Position numbers and translations under genes: made by a program
Shown here: one piece after another, positions 8,778 through 16,751 of the stretch
Position numbering within the stretch: the first letter of the stretch is position 1
How the letters are laid out: the number at the start of each line of letters is the position of its first letter
Notes under the pieces: generated by a model
What the model was told of the DNA's origin: nothing
Database searches by the model: none
The model's input: only the letters and a program-made list of their open reading frames with translations
From: an uncultured Verrucomicrobiales bacterium
GTDB lineage: Bacteria; Verrucomicrobiota; Verrucomicrobiia; Verrucomicrobiales; Akkermansiaceae
Reading direction: 5' to 3'
Assembly: GCA_937969495.1 (NCBI GenBank)
Contig: CALBVY010000087.1
Span: forward strand, 1 to 39,016
DNA: 39,016 bases

Positions 8778-9596
8778 TTATCTATCAAGTGAGCTATCCT
8801 GAACAAGTTCTTGAATCCACGGACTTGCAAATAATTTTTCTTTCTTTTTCACAACGACCTCTTGTTTACGCTTACGACTCAAATTAATACGATCAGTAAT
8901 TGCTGAAGTACCATGAGCAATATGCGCTAGGACTTGATCCATCTCTTGCACTGGAAATACCTCAGCCTCATAACCACACTCCCTAATCTGAATAGCCACT
9001 TGATGCCCGCCACCTATACGCCCAGTGGGGATGAAACAAACGTTATGCTCACGCATAAAATGTGTCTCATACATGGCACAGTAATCTCGTGGGTAATTTC
9101 CCGCATCCTTGTCAATTTTTGATTGTTTATTAACGAAAAGAAAAGATTTCAAACAATTGATAACAGATCCCACCACTCGCTTTTGAATTTTATAAAATGC
9201 ACTCGTTATTTCCAATTTCGAAGAACCCGATGCTACTACGTTAGAGCCACTCTTGATCACTCTCAAAAATGGATCCAGCCAATCATCAGACTTAACAAAA
9301 ACATCGGAGTGCATCGTGATGTAGTATTTACCGGTAGCAAGCTCTAGCCCATGATTCCATGCGGTAAATACATTCTTAGGCCAATTTTCCGGGGTTTCAT
9401 CTGGGCGCTCAATGAGCTTAATCCATGGCAGAGATTTTAGATATTCCAAGCTTTGATCTTTAGAACCGTTATCAATGATTATAATTTCAAGATCATATTT
9501 TTTTGAATGCTTTCGTATTGAGCGTAAACATGGCTTCATAAATTCCTCAGCTTGCCAATGAGGTATACAAATTGTAATTTTTTCTGAAAGATGCAT
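8778..9596 (-). CDS. Family 2 glycosyltransferase (first gene of the minus-strand LPS run)
   Basis: A 272-residue GT2-type protein. The N-terminus ITICIPHWQAEEFMKPCLRSI and 'LEIIIIDNGSKDQSLEYL' form the nucleotide-binding half, and MHSDVF (Asp98) stands in for the DXD motif. The pattern 'GHQVAIQIRECGYEAEVFPV' resembles the acceptor-side motif of WbbL/rhamnosyltransferase-like GT2s. No membrane helix is evident. The ATG at 9596 starts two residues before the conserved strand; an upstream TTG at 9614 would add six residues without support. It is likely to modify core or O-antigen-like sugar. The specificity is unknown. Confidence 0.85.
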   Translation of the reverse strand: MHLSEKITICIPHWQAEEFMKPCLRSIRKHSKKYDLEIIIIDNGSKDQSLEYLKSLPWIKLIERPDETPENWPKNVFTAWNHGLELATGKYYITMHSDVFVKSDDWLDPFLRVIKSGSNVVASGSSKLEITSAFYKIQKRVVGSVINCLKSFLFVNKQSKIDKDAGNYPRDYCAMYETHFMREHNVCFIPTGRIGGGHQVAIQIRECGYEAEVFPVQEMDQVLAHIAHGTSAITDRINLSRKRKQEVVVKKKEKLFASPWIQELVQDSSLDR

Positions 9597-9621
9597 TGTT
9601 GTAGTTGAGTGCAAAATTTAA

Positions 9622-9665
9622 ATATTTCATTTCACCATGAACGATACTTACCGCATATGAAATAT
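9622..9665. repeat. Perfect 9-bp inverted repeat upstream of the GT2 operon
   Basis: ATATTTCAT (9622-9630) is repeated inverted as ATGAAATAT (9657-9665) with a 26-nt loop, in the leader of the minus-strand LPS operon. It could be a dimeric operator or a leader hairpin, or chance in AT-rich DNA. Confidence 0.3.
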
Positions 9666-9695
9666 GATTTATATTCAGTCATAATGACGCCGCAG

Positions 9696-9724
9696 ATTAC
9701 ATATTGTTTTCAATGAAATCACAA
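9696..9724 (-). promoter_or_regulatory. Candidate sigma-70 promoter for the GT2-GT2-waaG-waaP run
   Basis: On the minus strand TTGTGA (9719-9724), a 17-nt spacer and TGTAAT (9696-9701) form a reasonable -35/-10 pair, giving a leader of roughly 90 nt before the ATG at 9596. Confidence 0.35.
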
Positions 9725-9870
9725 GCATGGAATCGCTTATTCGGCAGCTTAATCAGAGATCACTGAAGCCCAAGCGCTCAAAAAAATAATTCTGGTCAAT
9801 CTTATTAACCCCTTAACAGATTGTGCGTATTAACCTTGATCGTAACTCAAATAAACTGAATATACAGTGC

Positions 9871-10671
9871 ATGTCCGCAACGACCTACACCGCCCCAGAT
9901 TGGCAATCCACTCTTGAAACCGCAGGTTATAAGAGCTTTGAAAACTGGTGGAGTGCCAAAAAAAACCTTGTTGAAGAAGGAAACTTCCGAGGAGCAGATA
10001 ACGATGCCTCATGGAGCCATGTCTCTAAAATTGAATTAACAGATGGGCGTGTAATTTACCTCAAGCGCCAACAAAACCATTTCCCTAACAATTCCATACT
10101 TAAGCTCAGACGTATTCCTACTTTTGAAATTGAGTGGCAGAACTACCAGAAGTTAAAACAAGCAGGTATCCCCACACTCAATATTATTCATTTTGCGAGC
10201 CGTAAAATAAATGGAAACCGCCAGTGCATCGTTGTTTCCGAGGAGCTCAAAGGAATGACTCCGATTGATGAACTCATCGAGAATTTTCTCAAAACCGGGT
10301 GGCCACCCAGAAAACAACGTCTCGCCATCCTCTCCGCAATTGAAGAAGTAATACGGAAAATGCACGATGCGGGAATCATTCACAATGCGCTATACGGTAG
10401 ACACATTTACCTGAATATCCCCATCAATGACGGCAAGCCTGAATTCCCCGCTAAGATAACAGCATGCCTCATTGATCTAGAGCGCACCAAGTTCCCTGGG
10501 GTTAATTCACCCAAGCTAATCACCAATGATCTGGAGAAAATGTATCGGCGTATCTATCAATGGCCCGCAAGAGATTGTCTCTGGTTTCTTAAAAAATATC
10601 TTGGGATAAAAAAACTAACCTCTGAGGCAAAACAAATCGCACGCAAAATAGCCGCAACGCGCACGAAATAG
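9871..10671 (+). CDS. InaA/WapP-like LPS kinase-fold protein
   Basis: A 266-residue member of the WaaP/InaA kinase superfamily. Visible elements are Lys65 (VIYLKRQ), Glu88 (FEIEWQNY), 'IRKMHDAGIIHNALYGRHIYLN' (164-182) and LIDLERTKFPG (Asp202). The H-N-A-LYGRHIYL segment corresponds to the catalytic loop, but the HRD Asp seen in WaaP is missing (His171-Asn172-Ala173). InaA-like proteins carry a similar LYPKHI version, so this fits the subfamily. The probable role is phosphorylation of an LPS core sugar. The ATG at 9871 is preferred over a GTG at 9823 because the added residues are not family-like. It is the only plus-strand gene between two minus-strand LPS genes, with its stop just 9 nt from the stop of the tandem kinase gene. 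Confidence 0.78.
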   Translation: MSATTYTAPDWQSTLETAGYKSFENWWSAKKNLVEEGNFRGADNDASWSHVSKIELTDGRVIYLKRQQNHFPNNSILKLRRIPTFEIEWQNYQKLKQAGIPTLNIIHFASRKINGNRQCIVVSEELKGMTPIDELIENFLKTGWPPRKQRLAILSAIEEVIRKMHDAGIIHNALYGRHIYLNIPINDGKPEFPAKITACLIDLERTKFPGVNSPKLITNDLEKMYRRIYQWPARDCLWFLKKYLGIKKLTSEAKQIARKIAATRTK

Positions 10672-10680
10672 CTTTTCCCT

Positions 10681-12114
10681 TTATCTAACAGATTCCGCTT
10701 CCACTAAGGCATTTCGAAATATCTTGGCCAATTCAGGTGTTTGTTCCCAATTTCTCATGAAGCGCTTCATATCTTTCTCGCGCCGCCGCTGGTGATCATT
10801 CTCCGTGCGATCAAACTTAAGCCCATCTAAATCAATGAGAGCCAAATGCCCTTCAGGACTGACGATAAAATTACTGGCCTTCATATCACCATGAGTAGCG
10901 CAAAGAGCCTCAAGCTCCTGCCATCTTCTTGCAAACGCCTGGGGAATAAGACTCTCTGAAGACGTAATTCTCTGTGGATCAACTTTATCCAGTGTCTCAC
11001 CTTCCACTTGTTCCATAAGCAAGTAAGCACGCTCCATAAGACCGCAAGATTTCACTAATAAACAAGCTAAAGGGCGTGGCGTTCTAACGCCAAAAAGATT
11101 CAGCACATGTCCATTAGTCCAGCTTTTTAGAGCTCGCGGACTAATCGCCATATGCGCCAGCCGATAACTCAATGGCTTTTTATTATAACGTTTGAGCACG
11201 TATGTCTTCCCCTCCGACATAACCTCAACTACCGTGCAGGTGTTACCATCTTTGAGGATTTTCTTCTGATTAAAAAATTGATCTGGATCTAGCAATAAAA
11301 GCTCCTTGAGCCTAAATGGGAGGTCACGGCATGCCAGCCATGTTTTACCAGCTCTATCCTCACGCTCAAACTCCGTGCAGCTACGTCTTGTTTTTTTGAA
11401 ATATTTCCATAACCTCGTTTGGATAGCAGCAGGAATTAAATGTGTTAGCTCAAGCTCTAGCCGAGAACTATCTATCCCTGGCCGACAATGCTCATGATAT
11501 TCTGCTAGCGCTAACATTGCAGCTCTTCTCAAGGGCAGTGTAATATTAGCCATCAGCATAGCGAGATTATTCAGCCTCTGTGGCTCAGACAGCGCAGCGC
11601 CAGTGAAGATAAAACTACCAGAATCTAACATGTAAACCTGACCGCCTGCGTAGAGGTAGTTACCAAGATGGTTATCCGCCTGATAACAGCCTATATTGTG
11701 CTGCTGAGCATGCAGGGCAAACAACAACTTAAACATCGATAATGGATCTCCACCCGAACGAAGGCACTGATCTAACGTATCACCATCAGGAATCCACTCA
11801 AAGGCAATAGCCTGCTCACCAGCTCCCCCATGGCAACGGAATAAAGGTGGCGCTATCTTCAGCCCAGCCTCAGTTAGCCGTATTGCATTTCCCCACTCAG
11901 CATCTACATCTCTAACCTGCTTAGGGTGAGGATAATATATCTTAAGTAAAACCAGAGCACCATTGATAGAAGACTTCCAAACAGTCCGTCTATCAGGAAG
12001 ATCTCTTAATTTCCGGATAAGCTGCAGCTCCGTGGATCCATTTGGATAAATATCACCTGCCCCAGGCGTAGCTGAAGACGTAATATCAAAAGTAATGCTA
12101 TTTTCCTGCTGCAT
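10681..12114 (-). CDS. Tandem two-domain LPS kinase-like protein
   Basis: A 477-residue protein with two kinase-like domains. Domain 1 (about 30-245) has Lys58 (LVLLKIY), Glu73 (DAEW), a catalytic-loop-like QADNHLGNYLY (Asp147, Asn152) and MLDSGSF (Asp164). Domain 2 (about 280-475) has Lys308 (YVLKRYN), THGDMKASNF (Asp410, Asn415) and ALIDLDGLKF (Asp428). Both sets of residues match the K/E/D-N/D pattern of small-molecule kinases, so both may be active. Context points to LPS core phosphorylation; a long kinase-like gene near the waaG-waaP cluster of Pseudomonas is a plausible relative, from memory. The ATG at 12114 is chosen; an upstream GTG at 12156 falls inside a hairpin. It follows the outer-membrane protein gene by 71 nt. 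Confidence 0.75.
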   Translation of the reverse strand: MQQENSITFDITSSATPGAGDIYPNGSTELQLIRKLRDLPDRRTVWKSSINGALVLLKIYYPHPKQVRDVDAEWGNAIRLTEAGLKIAPPLFRCHGGAGEQAIAFEWIPDGDTLDQCLRSGGDPLSMFKLLFALHAQQHNIGCYQADNHLGNYLYAGGQVYMLDSGSFIFTGAALSEPQRLNNLAMLMANITLPLRRAAMLALAEYHEHCRPGIDSSRLELELTHLIPAAIQTRLWKYFKKTRRSCTEFEREDRAGKTWLACRDLPFRLKELLLLDPDQFFNQKKILKDGNTCTVVEVMSEGKTYVLKRYNKKPLSYRLAHMAISPRALKSWTNGHVLNLFGVRTPRPLACLLVKSCGLMERAYLLMEQVEGETLDKVDPQRITSSESLIPQAFARRWQELEALCATHGDMKASNFIVSPEGHLALIDLDGLKFDRTENDHQRRREKDMKRFMRNWEQTPELAKIFRNALVEAESVR

Positions 12115-12164
12115 AAATAATAAGGCGGCTGTCAGAGAGTCCAAGCTTCTCCACACAACCGCCT
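12115..12164 (-). terminator. Hairpin between the outer-membrane protein gene and the tandem kinase gene
   Basis: On the minus strand AGGCGGTTGT (12155-12164) pairs with ACAGCCGCCT (12123-12132): ten pairs including one G-U, around a 22-nt loop that has its own GAGA/TCTC stem. It is followed by TATTATTT and then immediately by the kinase ATG. It may be a partial terminator or attenuator, or a structure that limits kinase translation. Confidence 0.5.
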
Positions 12165-12185
12165 CATAAAAAATACCCGATCTCT

Positions 12186-13100
12186 TTAGAACCTTACGTT
12201 TAACTGTAGGCGAGCTTCAGTACTAGGACCATCATCAAGAACGCCTACACTGACACCAGCATTCAGATCGACATGAGAACCGATTGGAACAATCACCTGA
12301 GGCACGACTTGGAGGCTATTATAATCACTAAGATCACCTTGGTAAACAAATTCTACAGCTGGAAATACCCACGCATCACTAGGGGCATAAATAAATGCTG
12401 CAGAAGCATCGAGGAGGAAAAATCTATCACTATCACTGTTAGGATGAATATCATCAGAGTCCCAGTAGTAACGACCTCCAAGATTCCCAACAAATGTCCA
12501 GCAGTTGTTCAGCTGCTTGTCAGCCTTGATACCAAAAAGAGCGGCAGCACCACGATGATTAATACGATCTGCGCCGAATACTTTGCCACCTGAAACCGTT
12601 TCGGAGTAGACGTAATCTTGAACATATCCCACACCAAAGTAGAAAGCGAGATTGTAGTCACCTGGAGCATCCGCTTTTTGATACTGATACTCAAGCGTGA
12701 GACTTGGAAAATCAAGAAGCCCTGAATCACCCTCAAGCTCTACATCCAGACCAGTAGCAATATCACGTGCATCACCTTCAACATGCATTGGGTAATAAAT
12801 ACGAAATTGAAGTCTATCATTAAAAGGAATGAGAACCTCCAGATCATATGATGTTCCATCAAGCTCATCAATCTCCTGAAGCTCTACATCCTTAAAAGAA
12901 CGGTAACCAGCACGCACAGTTAGACTGTTAGCAGTCTGAGCATAACGAGAAAACAAAGGCTGAATAGCGTGATCAGAGCATGGCGCGGCGACAGGTGGAA
13001 CAATGAAGTCACCACCCTTAGCTGAGCCACCAGCAAGGGCTGGTAGTGCAGCGGCAAGACTGATGGCGAGGGCTGAAATAGTAGTTGTTGCTTTTTTCAT
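12186..13100 (-). CDS. Putative outer-membrane beta-barrel protein
   Basis: A 304-residue exported protein of unknown specific function. The signal peptide is MKKATTTISALAISLAAALPALA, with cleavage near residue 23. The mature part is a series of alternating amphipathic strands (e.g. SLTVRAGYR, LQFRIYYPMHV, YNLAFYFGVGYV, AWVFPAVEFVYQ, EARLQLNVRF). It ends in Phe after an aromatic/hydrophobic strand, as BAM-inserted barrels do. Two cysteines (mature N-terminus and mid-protein 'LNNCWTF') might form a disulfide. The ATG at 13100 gives the signal peptide; an upstream TTG at 13124 is not needed. It lies in the LPS locus, but whether it acts in LPS assembly or is a small porin cannot be said. Confidence 0.75.
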   Translation of the reverse strand: MKKATTTISALAISLAAALPALAGGSAKGGDFIVPPVAAPCSDHAIQPLFSRYAQTANSLTVRAGYRSFKDVELQEIDELDGTSYDLEVLIPFNDRLQFRIYYPMHVEGDARDIATGLDVELEGDSGLLDFPSLTLEYQYQKADAPGDYNLAFYFGVGYVQDYVYSETVSGGKVFGADRINHRGAAALFGIKADKQLNNCWTFVGNLGGRYYWDSDDIHPNSDSDRFFLLDASAAFIYAPSDAWVFPAVEFVYQGDLSDYNSLQVVPQVIVPIGSHVDLNAGVSVGVLDDGPSTEARLQLNVRF

Positions 13101-13477
13101 ATGATTTGCGGTTTGTAAGTTCAAACATGCGAAACGTGCGTTTAAGGAAAATTCTAAATATTGTCAATTTTAATCAAGTTGAAGAAACCGTCCACCTAAG
13201 CGGAAATAAGTCATTGATAATAAGATACTAAAGTTCATTCTAATAACACGAAATTTGAATATCCTGACAATCCCCTGCTAACGTCAACTGATACGTTTAT
13301 TTAGAACAGAAAGAGGCAAACTCTGCGCCATTCATACTGAATCAACTATTATGCCGAGACTCAGACAATCAATCATAAAAATGTTAGGACGAATTTTTTG
13401 AGAAAACTACCTCACACAGCTTTGGCGTTGCCAACATCATTGCACCTAGTTAGCTTCTATTCTTCATTTCACCCTTT
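13101..13477. other. Divergent intergenic region (377 nt), no gene
   Basis: This AT-rich gap separates the minus-strand outer-membrane protein gene from the plus-strand GT4 pair. I see no convincing ORF. It holds a good candidate promoter for the minus strand (13139-13167). For the plus strand there is a weak pair TTGCCA (13428-13433), 17 nt, TAGCTT (13451-13456). A small hairpin TTGGC-GTT-GCCAA spans 13422-13434. Confidence 0.5.
13139..13167 (-). promoter_or_regulatory. Candidate sigma-70 promoter for the outer-membrane protein gene
   Basis: A consensus -35 TTGACA (13162-13167) is followed after exactly 17 nt by TAAACG (13139-13144), a half-matching -10. The start site would fall about 30 nt before the ATG at 13100. 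Confidence 0.4.
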
Positions 13478-14491
13478 ATGAAAGTTAACATCATCGCACG
13501 CACCAATGGAGTCGGTTTAGATCGCGATGTCGACCTCATCAGCAAAGCCCTCACTACAGCCGGAGACTTTGATATCACAGTATCAAGCTGTCGAGCTAAT
13601 GGTAAACTACGGAAAAAAAAGCACCTTAAGAAATTTGATGTTACCGTTTCTCATTACCGGAGTATTTCACCATTCAGAAGAATCTTCCCTTATCGCCAAC
13701 GTTACGATGCGAATATTTTCCTCGAGCGTGTTTACCCTCGATGGTTTGGCTCTGCAGAGCAAAATTTCTTAATCCCTAATCAAGAACACTTCCCTCATCG
13801 TCTGTTAGGAAATTTAAAACATATCGATCATATTTTATGTAAAAGTAAACATGCTGAGGAGATCTTCTCCCAGCACAGTAACAGCACTCATTTCACGGGC
13901 TTTACTTCCACCGATCTCATCGACGAATCCGTGCGGCCAGACTACCAATCATTTTTCCACCTCGCAGGGCGTAGCACCCAGAAAGGAACGGATACTATCC
14001 TTGCACTGTGGGGGAAAAATCCAGCCTGGCCACTCCTTACAATTCTTCAATGCAAGGAAAACGCCCCCTCTTTCGTCCCCAAAAATGTGCGTCTGATTAC
14101 TGACTACATTCCTCATGAAGAAATCAAACGCCATCTCAATAGCCATGGAATTCACCTCTGCACCTCATCATCAGAAGGCTGGGGACACTACATTGTGGAA
14201 GCGATGAGCTGCCGCGCACTTGTGGTCACTACCGATGGCCCGCCGATGAATGAAATCATCTCTCCAGAACGTGGTGTGCTAGCGCCCTGGCATCGCCAAG
14301 AGCCTCGTCACCTAGGCACAGACTGGCATGTCGATCCCAATAAACTAGAGCAGCTCATCAACGAACTCTTGCTGATGCCTCAGGATCAAAAACAACGTTA
14401 CGGCGAACATGCCCGCACCTGGTTTGAGGAAAATGACACTCGCTTCAACCAATGTCTCCCAGAAACAATAGGTGCACTCATCGCCGATTAA
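13478..14491 (+). CDS. Family 4 (GT-B) glycosyltransferase
   Basis: A 337-residue transferase. The C-terminal half is recognisable: HLAGRSTQKGTDTILALW starts the donor-binding domain, and SSSEGWGHYIVEAMSCRALV carries the E-x7-E motif of GT4 (Glu in EGWG and in VEAM), then VTTDGPPMNEII. The N-terminal acceptor half is divergent (MKVNIIARTNGVGLDRDVDLI). 'FLIPNQEHFP' and 'HIDHILCKSKHAEEIF' suggest the relatives whose N-domain lacks a glycine-rich loop. Probably a core-oligosaccharide enzyme, given that a second GT4 gene follows 14 nt later. ATG start; donor unknown. Confidence 0.83.
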   Translation: MKVNIIARTNGVGLDRDVDLISKALTTAGDFDITVSSCRANGKLRKKKHLKKFDVTVSHYRSISPFRRIFPYRQRYDANIFLERVYPRWFGSAEQNFLIPNQEHFPHRLLGNLKHIDHILCKSKHAEEIFSQHSNSTHFTGFTSTDLIDESVRPDYQSFFHLAGRSTQKGTDTILALWGKNPAWPLLTILQCKENAPSFVPKNVRLITDYIPHEEIKRHLNSHGIHLCTSSSEGWGHYIVEAMSCRALVVTTDGPPMNEIISPERGVLAPWHRQEPRHLGTDWHVDPNKLEQLINELLLMPQDQKQRYGEHARTWFEENDTRFNQCLPETIGALIAD

Positions 14492-14505
14492 CCCCTCCGC
14501 CTGCC

Positions 14506-15597
14506 ATGACCAAAGAGCTAGCCAAAGCAGCGCATCAGCCTAACAAAGGTGAGATCGAGCTAATTCTTGGGAACTCTAACTCACGCTTTTCTGGTGTGAC
14601 TTCGACCATGCTCCAGGTTCTACCTCATCAGAGAAAGATGACACGCGTGGCTGTGATGGGAAAACACCATCTCCCCAATGACACCCTTACACTATCCTTC
14701 CGTGAAGCGTGTAAACTCTGCCGCACGACACTCCCTGATGGCCGACCGCGCGTATTTCATGCCCGCCGCAATAACGAAGTTCTTCAAGCCTTGCTGATGA
14801 AAAAAGTATTCGGCGCCAAACTCCAGATAGCATTTACCTCCACAGCACAGCGCCAGCACAGCTGGATCACACGTTGGTTAATTAAAGAATCAGCGGGGGT
14901 AATCACTACCAGCGCAGCTGCTAATGCCTTCATTGAGCGCGGAGCAGATATTATCATCCCCCACGGTATTGATGCCCATACCTATCACCCCACAGAAAAC
15001 CGCGAACAAGCGTGGCGCGATCTCGGATACCCAGGGAAATATGGTATCGGCATATTTGGTCGGGTACGGCACCAAAAAGGCGTTGATGTTTTTATCAAAT
15101 CCCTACTGCCCTTGATGAACAAATATTCCGATTTCACTGCCGTGATCTGCGGAGAGACCACCCCTGATAACAACAACTTTGAAACTAAGCTGCGGGCAGA
15201 AATTTCACAAGCTGGACTCACCGAGCGTTTTCAATTCATCGGGAAACAGGAATTTACAGAACTACCTAAGCTCTTTCGTGCTATGAGTTTGGTAGCTGCA
15301 CTCAGTCGAAATGAGGGGTTCGGACTTACCGTGTTAGAAGCCATGGCCAGTGGTGCAGCAGTAATCGCATCTGAGGCTGGCGCTTGGAAGGAAATCATCC
15401 GTAAAGGCGTGGATGGACACATCGTTCCCTGTGGAGACGTAGAGGCCACCACCAAGCAGCTTGATTCACTGATGTCAGACGTCCCCACTCTTCATGCAAT
15501 GGGAGCGCGTGGCAGAGAGCGAGTAGAAGCAGATTACACCATTGAGCGTGAAGCACAGGCTTTGTATAACTACCTCATATCACTTACCACATCCTAA
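14506..15597 (+). CDS. Family 4 glycosyltransferase, LpcC-like (LPS core mannosyltransferase type)
   Basis: A 363-residue GT-B transferase. The N-terminal SRFSGVTSTMLQVLPHQ, then 'VFHARRNNEVLQALLMKKVFGAKLQIAFTSTAQRQHSWITRWLI', resembles the rhizobial LpcC mannosyltransferase that adds the first sugar to the Kdo region. The donor side shows FGRVRHQKGVDVFI and RNEGFGLTVLEAMASG with the E-x7-E motif. The enzyme should act at the cytoplasmic side of the inner membrane on lipid A-core. The ATG at 14506 is used; a longer frame from 14452 overlaps the previous gene. The residue-level likeness to LpcC is from memory, so the exact sugar is open. Confidence 0.83.
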   Translation: MTKELAKAAHQPNKGEIELILGNSNSRFSGVTSTMLQVLPHQRKMTRVAVMGKHHLPNDTLTLSFREACKLCRTTLPDGRPRVFHARRNNEVLQALLMKKVFGAKLQIAFTSTAQRQHSWITRWLIKESAGVITTSAAANAFIERGADIIIPHGIDAHTYHPTENREQAWRDLGYPGKYGIGIFGRVRHQKGVDVFIKSLLPLMNKYSDFTAVICGETTPDNNNFETKLRAEISQAGLTERFQFIGKQEFTELPKLFRAMSLVAALSRNEGFGLTVLEAMASGAAVIASEAGAWKEIIRKGVDGHIVPCGDVEATTKQLDSLMSDVPTLHAMGARGRERVEADYTIEREAQALYNYLISLTTS

Positions 15598-15914
15598 ATT
15601 TGTGGATAGTGCTACCATCAATGAATTAAAAAATCACAACTGAGAATCTTACCAGAACTACATCACTTTAGGTTGTGACTAACAAATAAATACCACTACA
15701 TATTGCACTGAGTTTCCAAGGGGGAGCTTCTCGATATGGAATTTACACCGCCTACATACTTTACGATTTATCCAAGCTTAAATATCCAAAATGCAAGTTA
15801 ACGAAACCCTTTAACTATAGAGGTTTCAAAATGAGGTAGCCCTGGGCTACATGAGGCAACACGGCCCTTTCAACTTGCGCAAAGGAACACCACCGCTAGC
15901 TTGTTACCCTCCTC
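15598..15914. other. Intergenic region (317 nt) with several inverted repeats, no confident gene
   Basis: This gap between the GT4 gene and the M48 protease has no recognisable gene. It contains TCACAAC/GTTGTGA (15634-15640 and 15672-15678, 31-nt loop) and a perfect palindrome flanked by direct repeats (15831-15856). The left arm of a repeat that pairs with the next gene's start lies at 15874-15881. A 21-codon ORF at 15736-15801 is preceded by AAGGGGGAG at a plausible distance. Confidence 0.5.
15831..15856. repeat. Palindrome flanked by ATGAGG direct repeats
   Basis: GTAGCCC-T-GGGCTAC (15836-15850) is a perfect seven-pair palindrome with a one-base centre. It sits between two overlapping direct copies of ATGAGG (15831-15836 and 15851-15856). 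The one-base centre makes it better suited to binding a dimeric protein than to forming an RNA hairpin. It lies 65 nt upstream of the M48 protease gene. Confidence 0.4.
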
Positions 15915-15923
15915 GTGCGCAAG
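15874..15923 (+). promoter_or_regulatory. Inverted repeat enclosing the M48 protease start codon
   Basis: CTTGCGCA (15874-15881) is the exact reverse complement of TGCGCAAG (15916-15923), which begins one base inside the GTG start codon at 15915. In the mRNA the eight-pair stem would hide the first codons. A 34-nt loop makes it modest in strength. Confidence 0.35.
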
Positions 15924-16706
15924 CTTATCACCATCCTTTCACTTTTTATTTTTGCTGCAAGTATCACATCTTGTACTTTTCAGCCAGCATTAGATGAACA
16001 CGGTAATGTCTCGATCAAGCCGCAGGGACAGGTGATGCGATCACACGGTATTAGCGAGTTTAAAAAAATAAAACAACGCCTTCAGATCAGCCATGATCCT
16101 AAGTACACACGACCTATCGCTAGGGTGGCGAAACGACTTAAAAAGGTAATCAATATGCCTGAAGCGGAGTGGGAATTTGTTGTATTTAAAGATGCATCAC
16201 CCAATGCCTTTGCCTTACCGGGAGGTAAAGTAGGCATCAATACCGGACTATTTGCCATTGCTGACACTGATGCTTTATTAGCCGCAGTGTTAGGGCATGA
16301 GATTTCTCACGCTACCGCCGCCCATGCCTACCAGCGGATGCTCCACGCCACTGCAACATTGCTTGGTGGAGCACTACTTTACCATGCTTTGGAACAAAAC
16401 GATATCGATCAACCGGAGCAAAAACTCGCAGCGTATATGTTAGTCACCTATTTACTCGAGACACTCCCGCTTTCGAGAAAACAAGAGTATGAAAGTGATC
16501 GGATAGGCACTATTTACATGGCACAGGCAGGATATGATCCTCGCCAATCTATCGAACTCTGGAGACGCCTCTCCCACCATCACGATACCACACAAAAACC
16601 AGAGTTTTTACGTACCCACCCTGAAGACAAAAAACGCATTCATTCCCTGCGTGCCTTTATGCCCATTGCCATGAAACACTATCGCGCAGGTAAAAATGCG
16701 GAATAG
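15915..16706 (+). CDS. M48-family metalloprotease lipoprotein (LoiP/BepA-like)
   Basis: A 263-residue zinc protease expected to be anchored in the periplasm and to degrade damaged or misfolded envelope proteins. The lipoprotein signal MRKLITILSLFIFAASITSC puts the lipid-modified Cys at position 20. The catalytic motif H128-E-I-S-H132 and the downstream E191-YES-D195 give the metal site. FALPGGKVGINTGLF is the conserved strand before the helix. The GTG at 15915 is the start, because only it yields the lipobox. It is first in a likely plus-strand run with msrA and a Skp-like gene (gaps of 45 and 41 nt), consistent with an envelope quality-control unit. Confidence 0.9.
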   Translation: MRKLITILSLFIFAASITSCTFQPALDEHGNVSIKPQGQVMRSHGISEFKKIKQRLQISHDPKYTRPIARVAKRLKKVINMPEAEWEFVVFKDASPNAFALPGGKVGINTGLFAIADTDALLAAVLGHEISHATAAHAYQRMLHATATLLGGALLYHALEQNDIDQPEQKLAAYMLVTYLLETLPLSRKQEYESDRIGTIYMAQAGYDPRQSIELWRRLSHHHDTTQKPEFLRTHPEDKKRIHSLRAFMPIAMKHYRAGKNAE

Positions 16707-16751
16707 CTCAACGTTATTTACATCTTATAATAAAGGCATATTGATTAGCTT

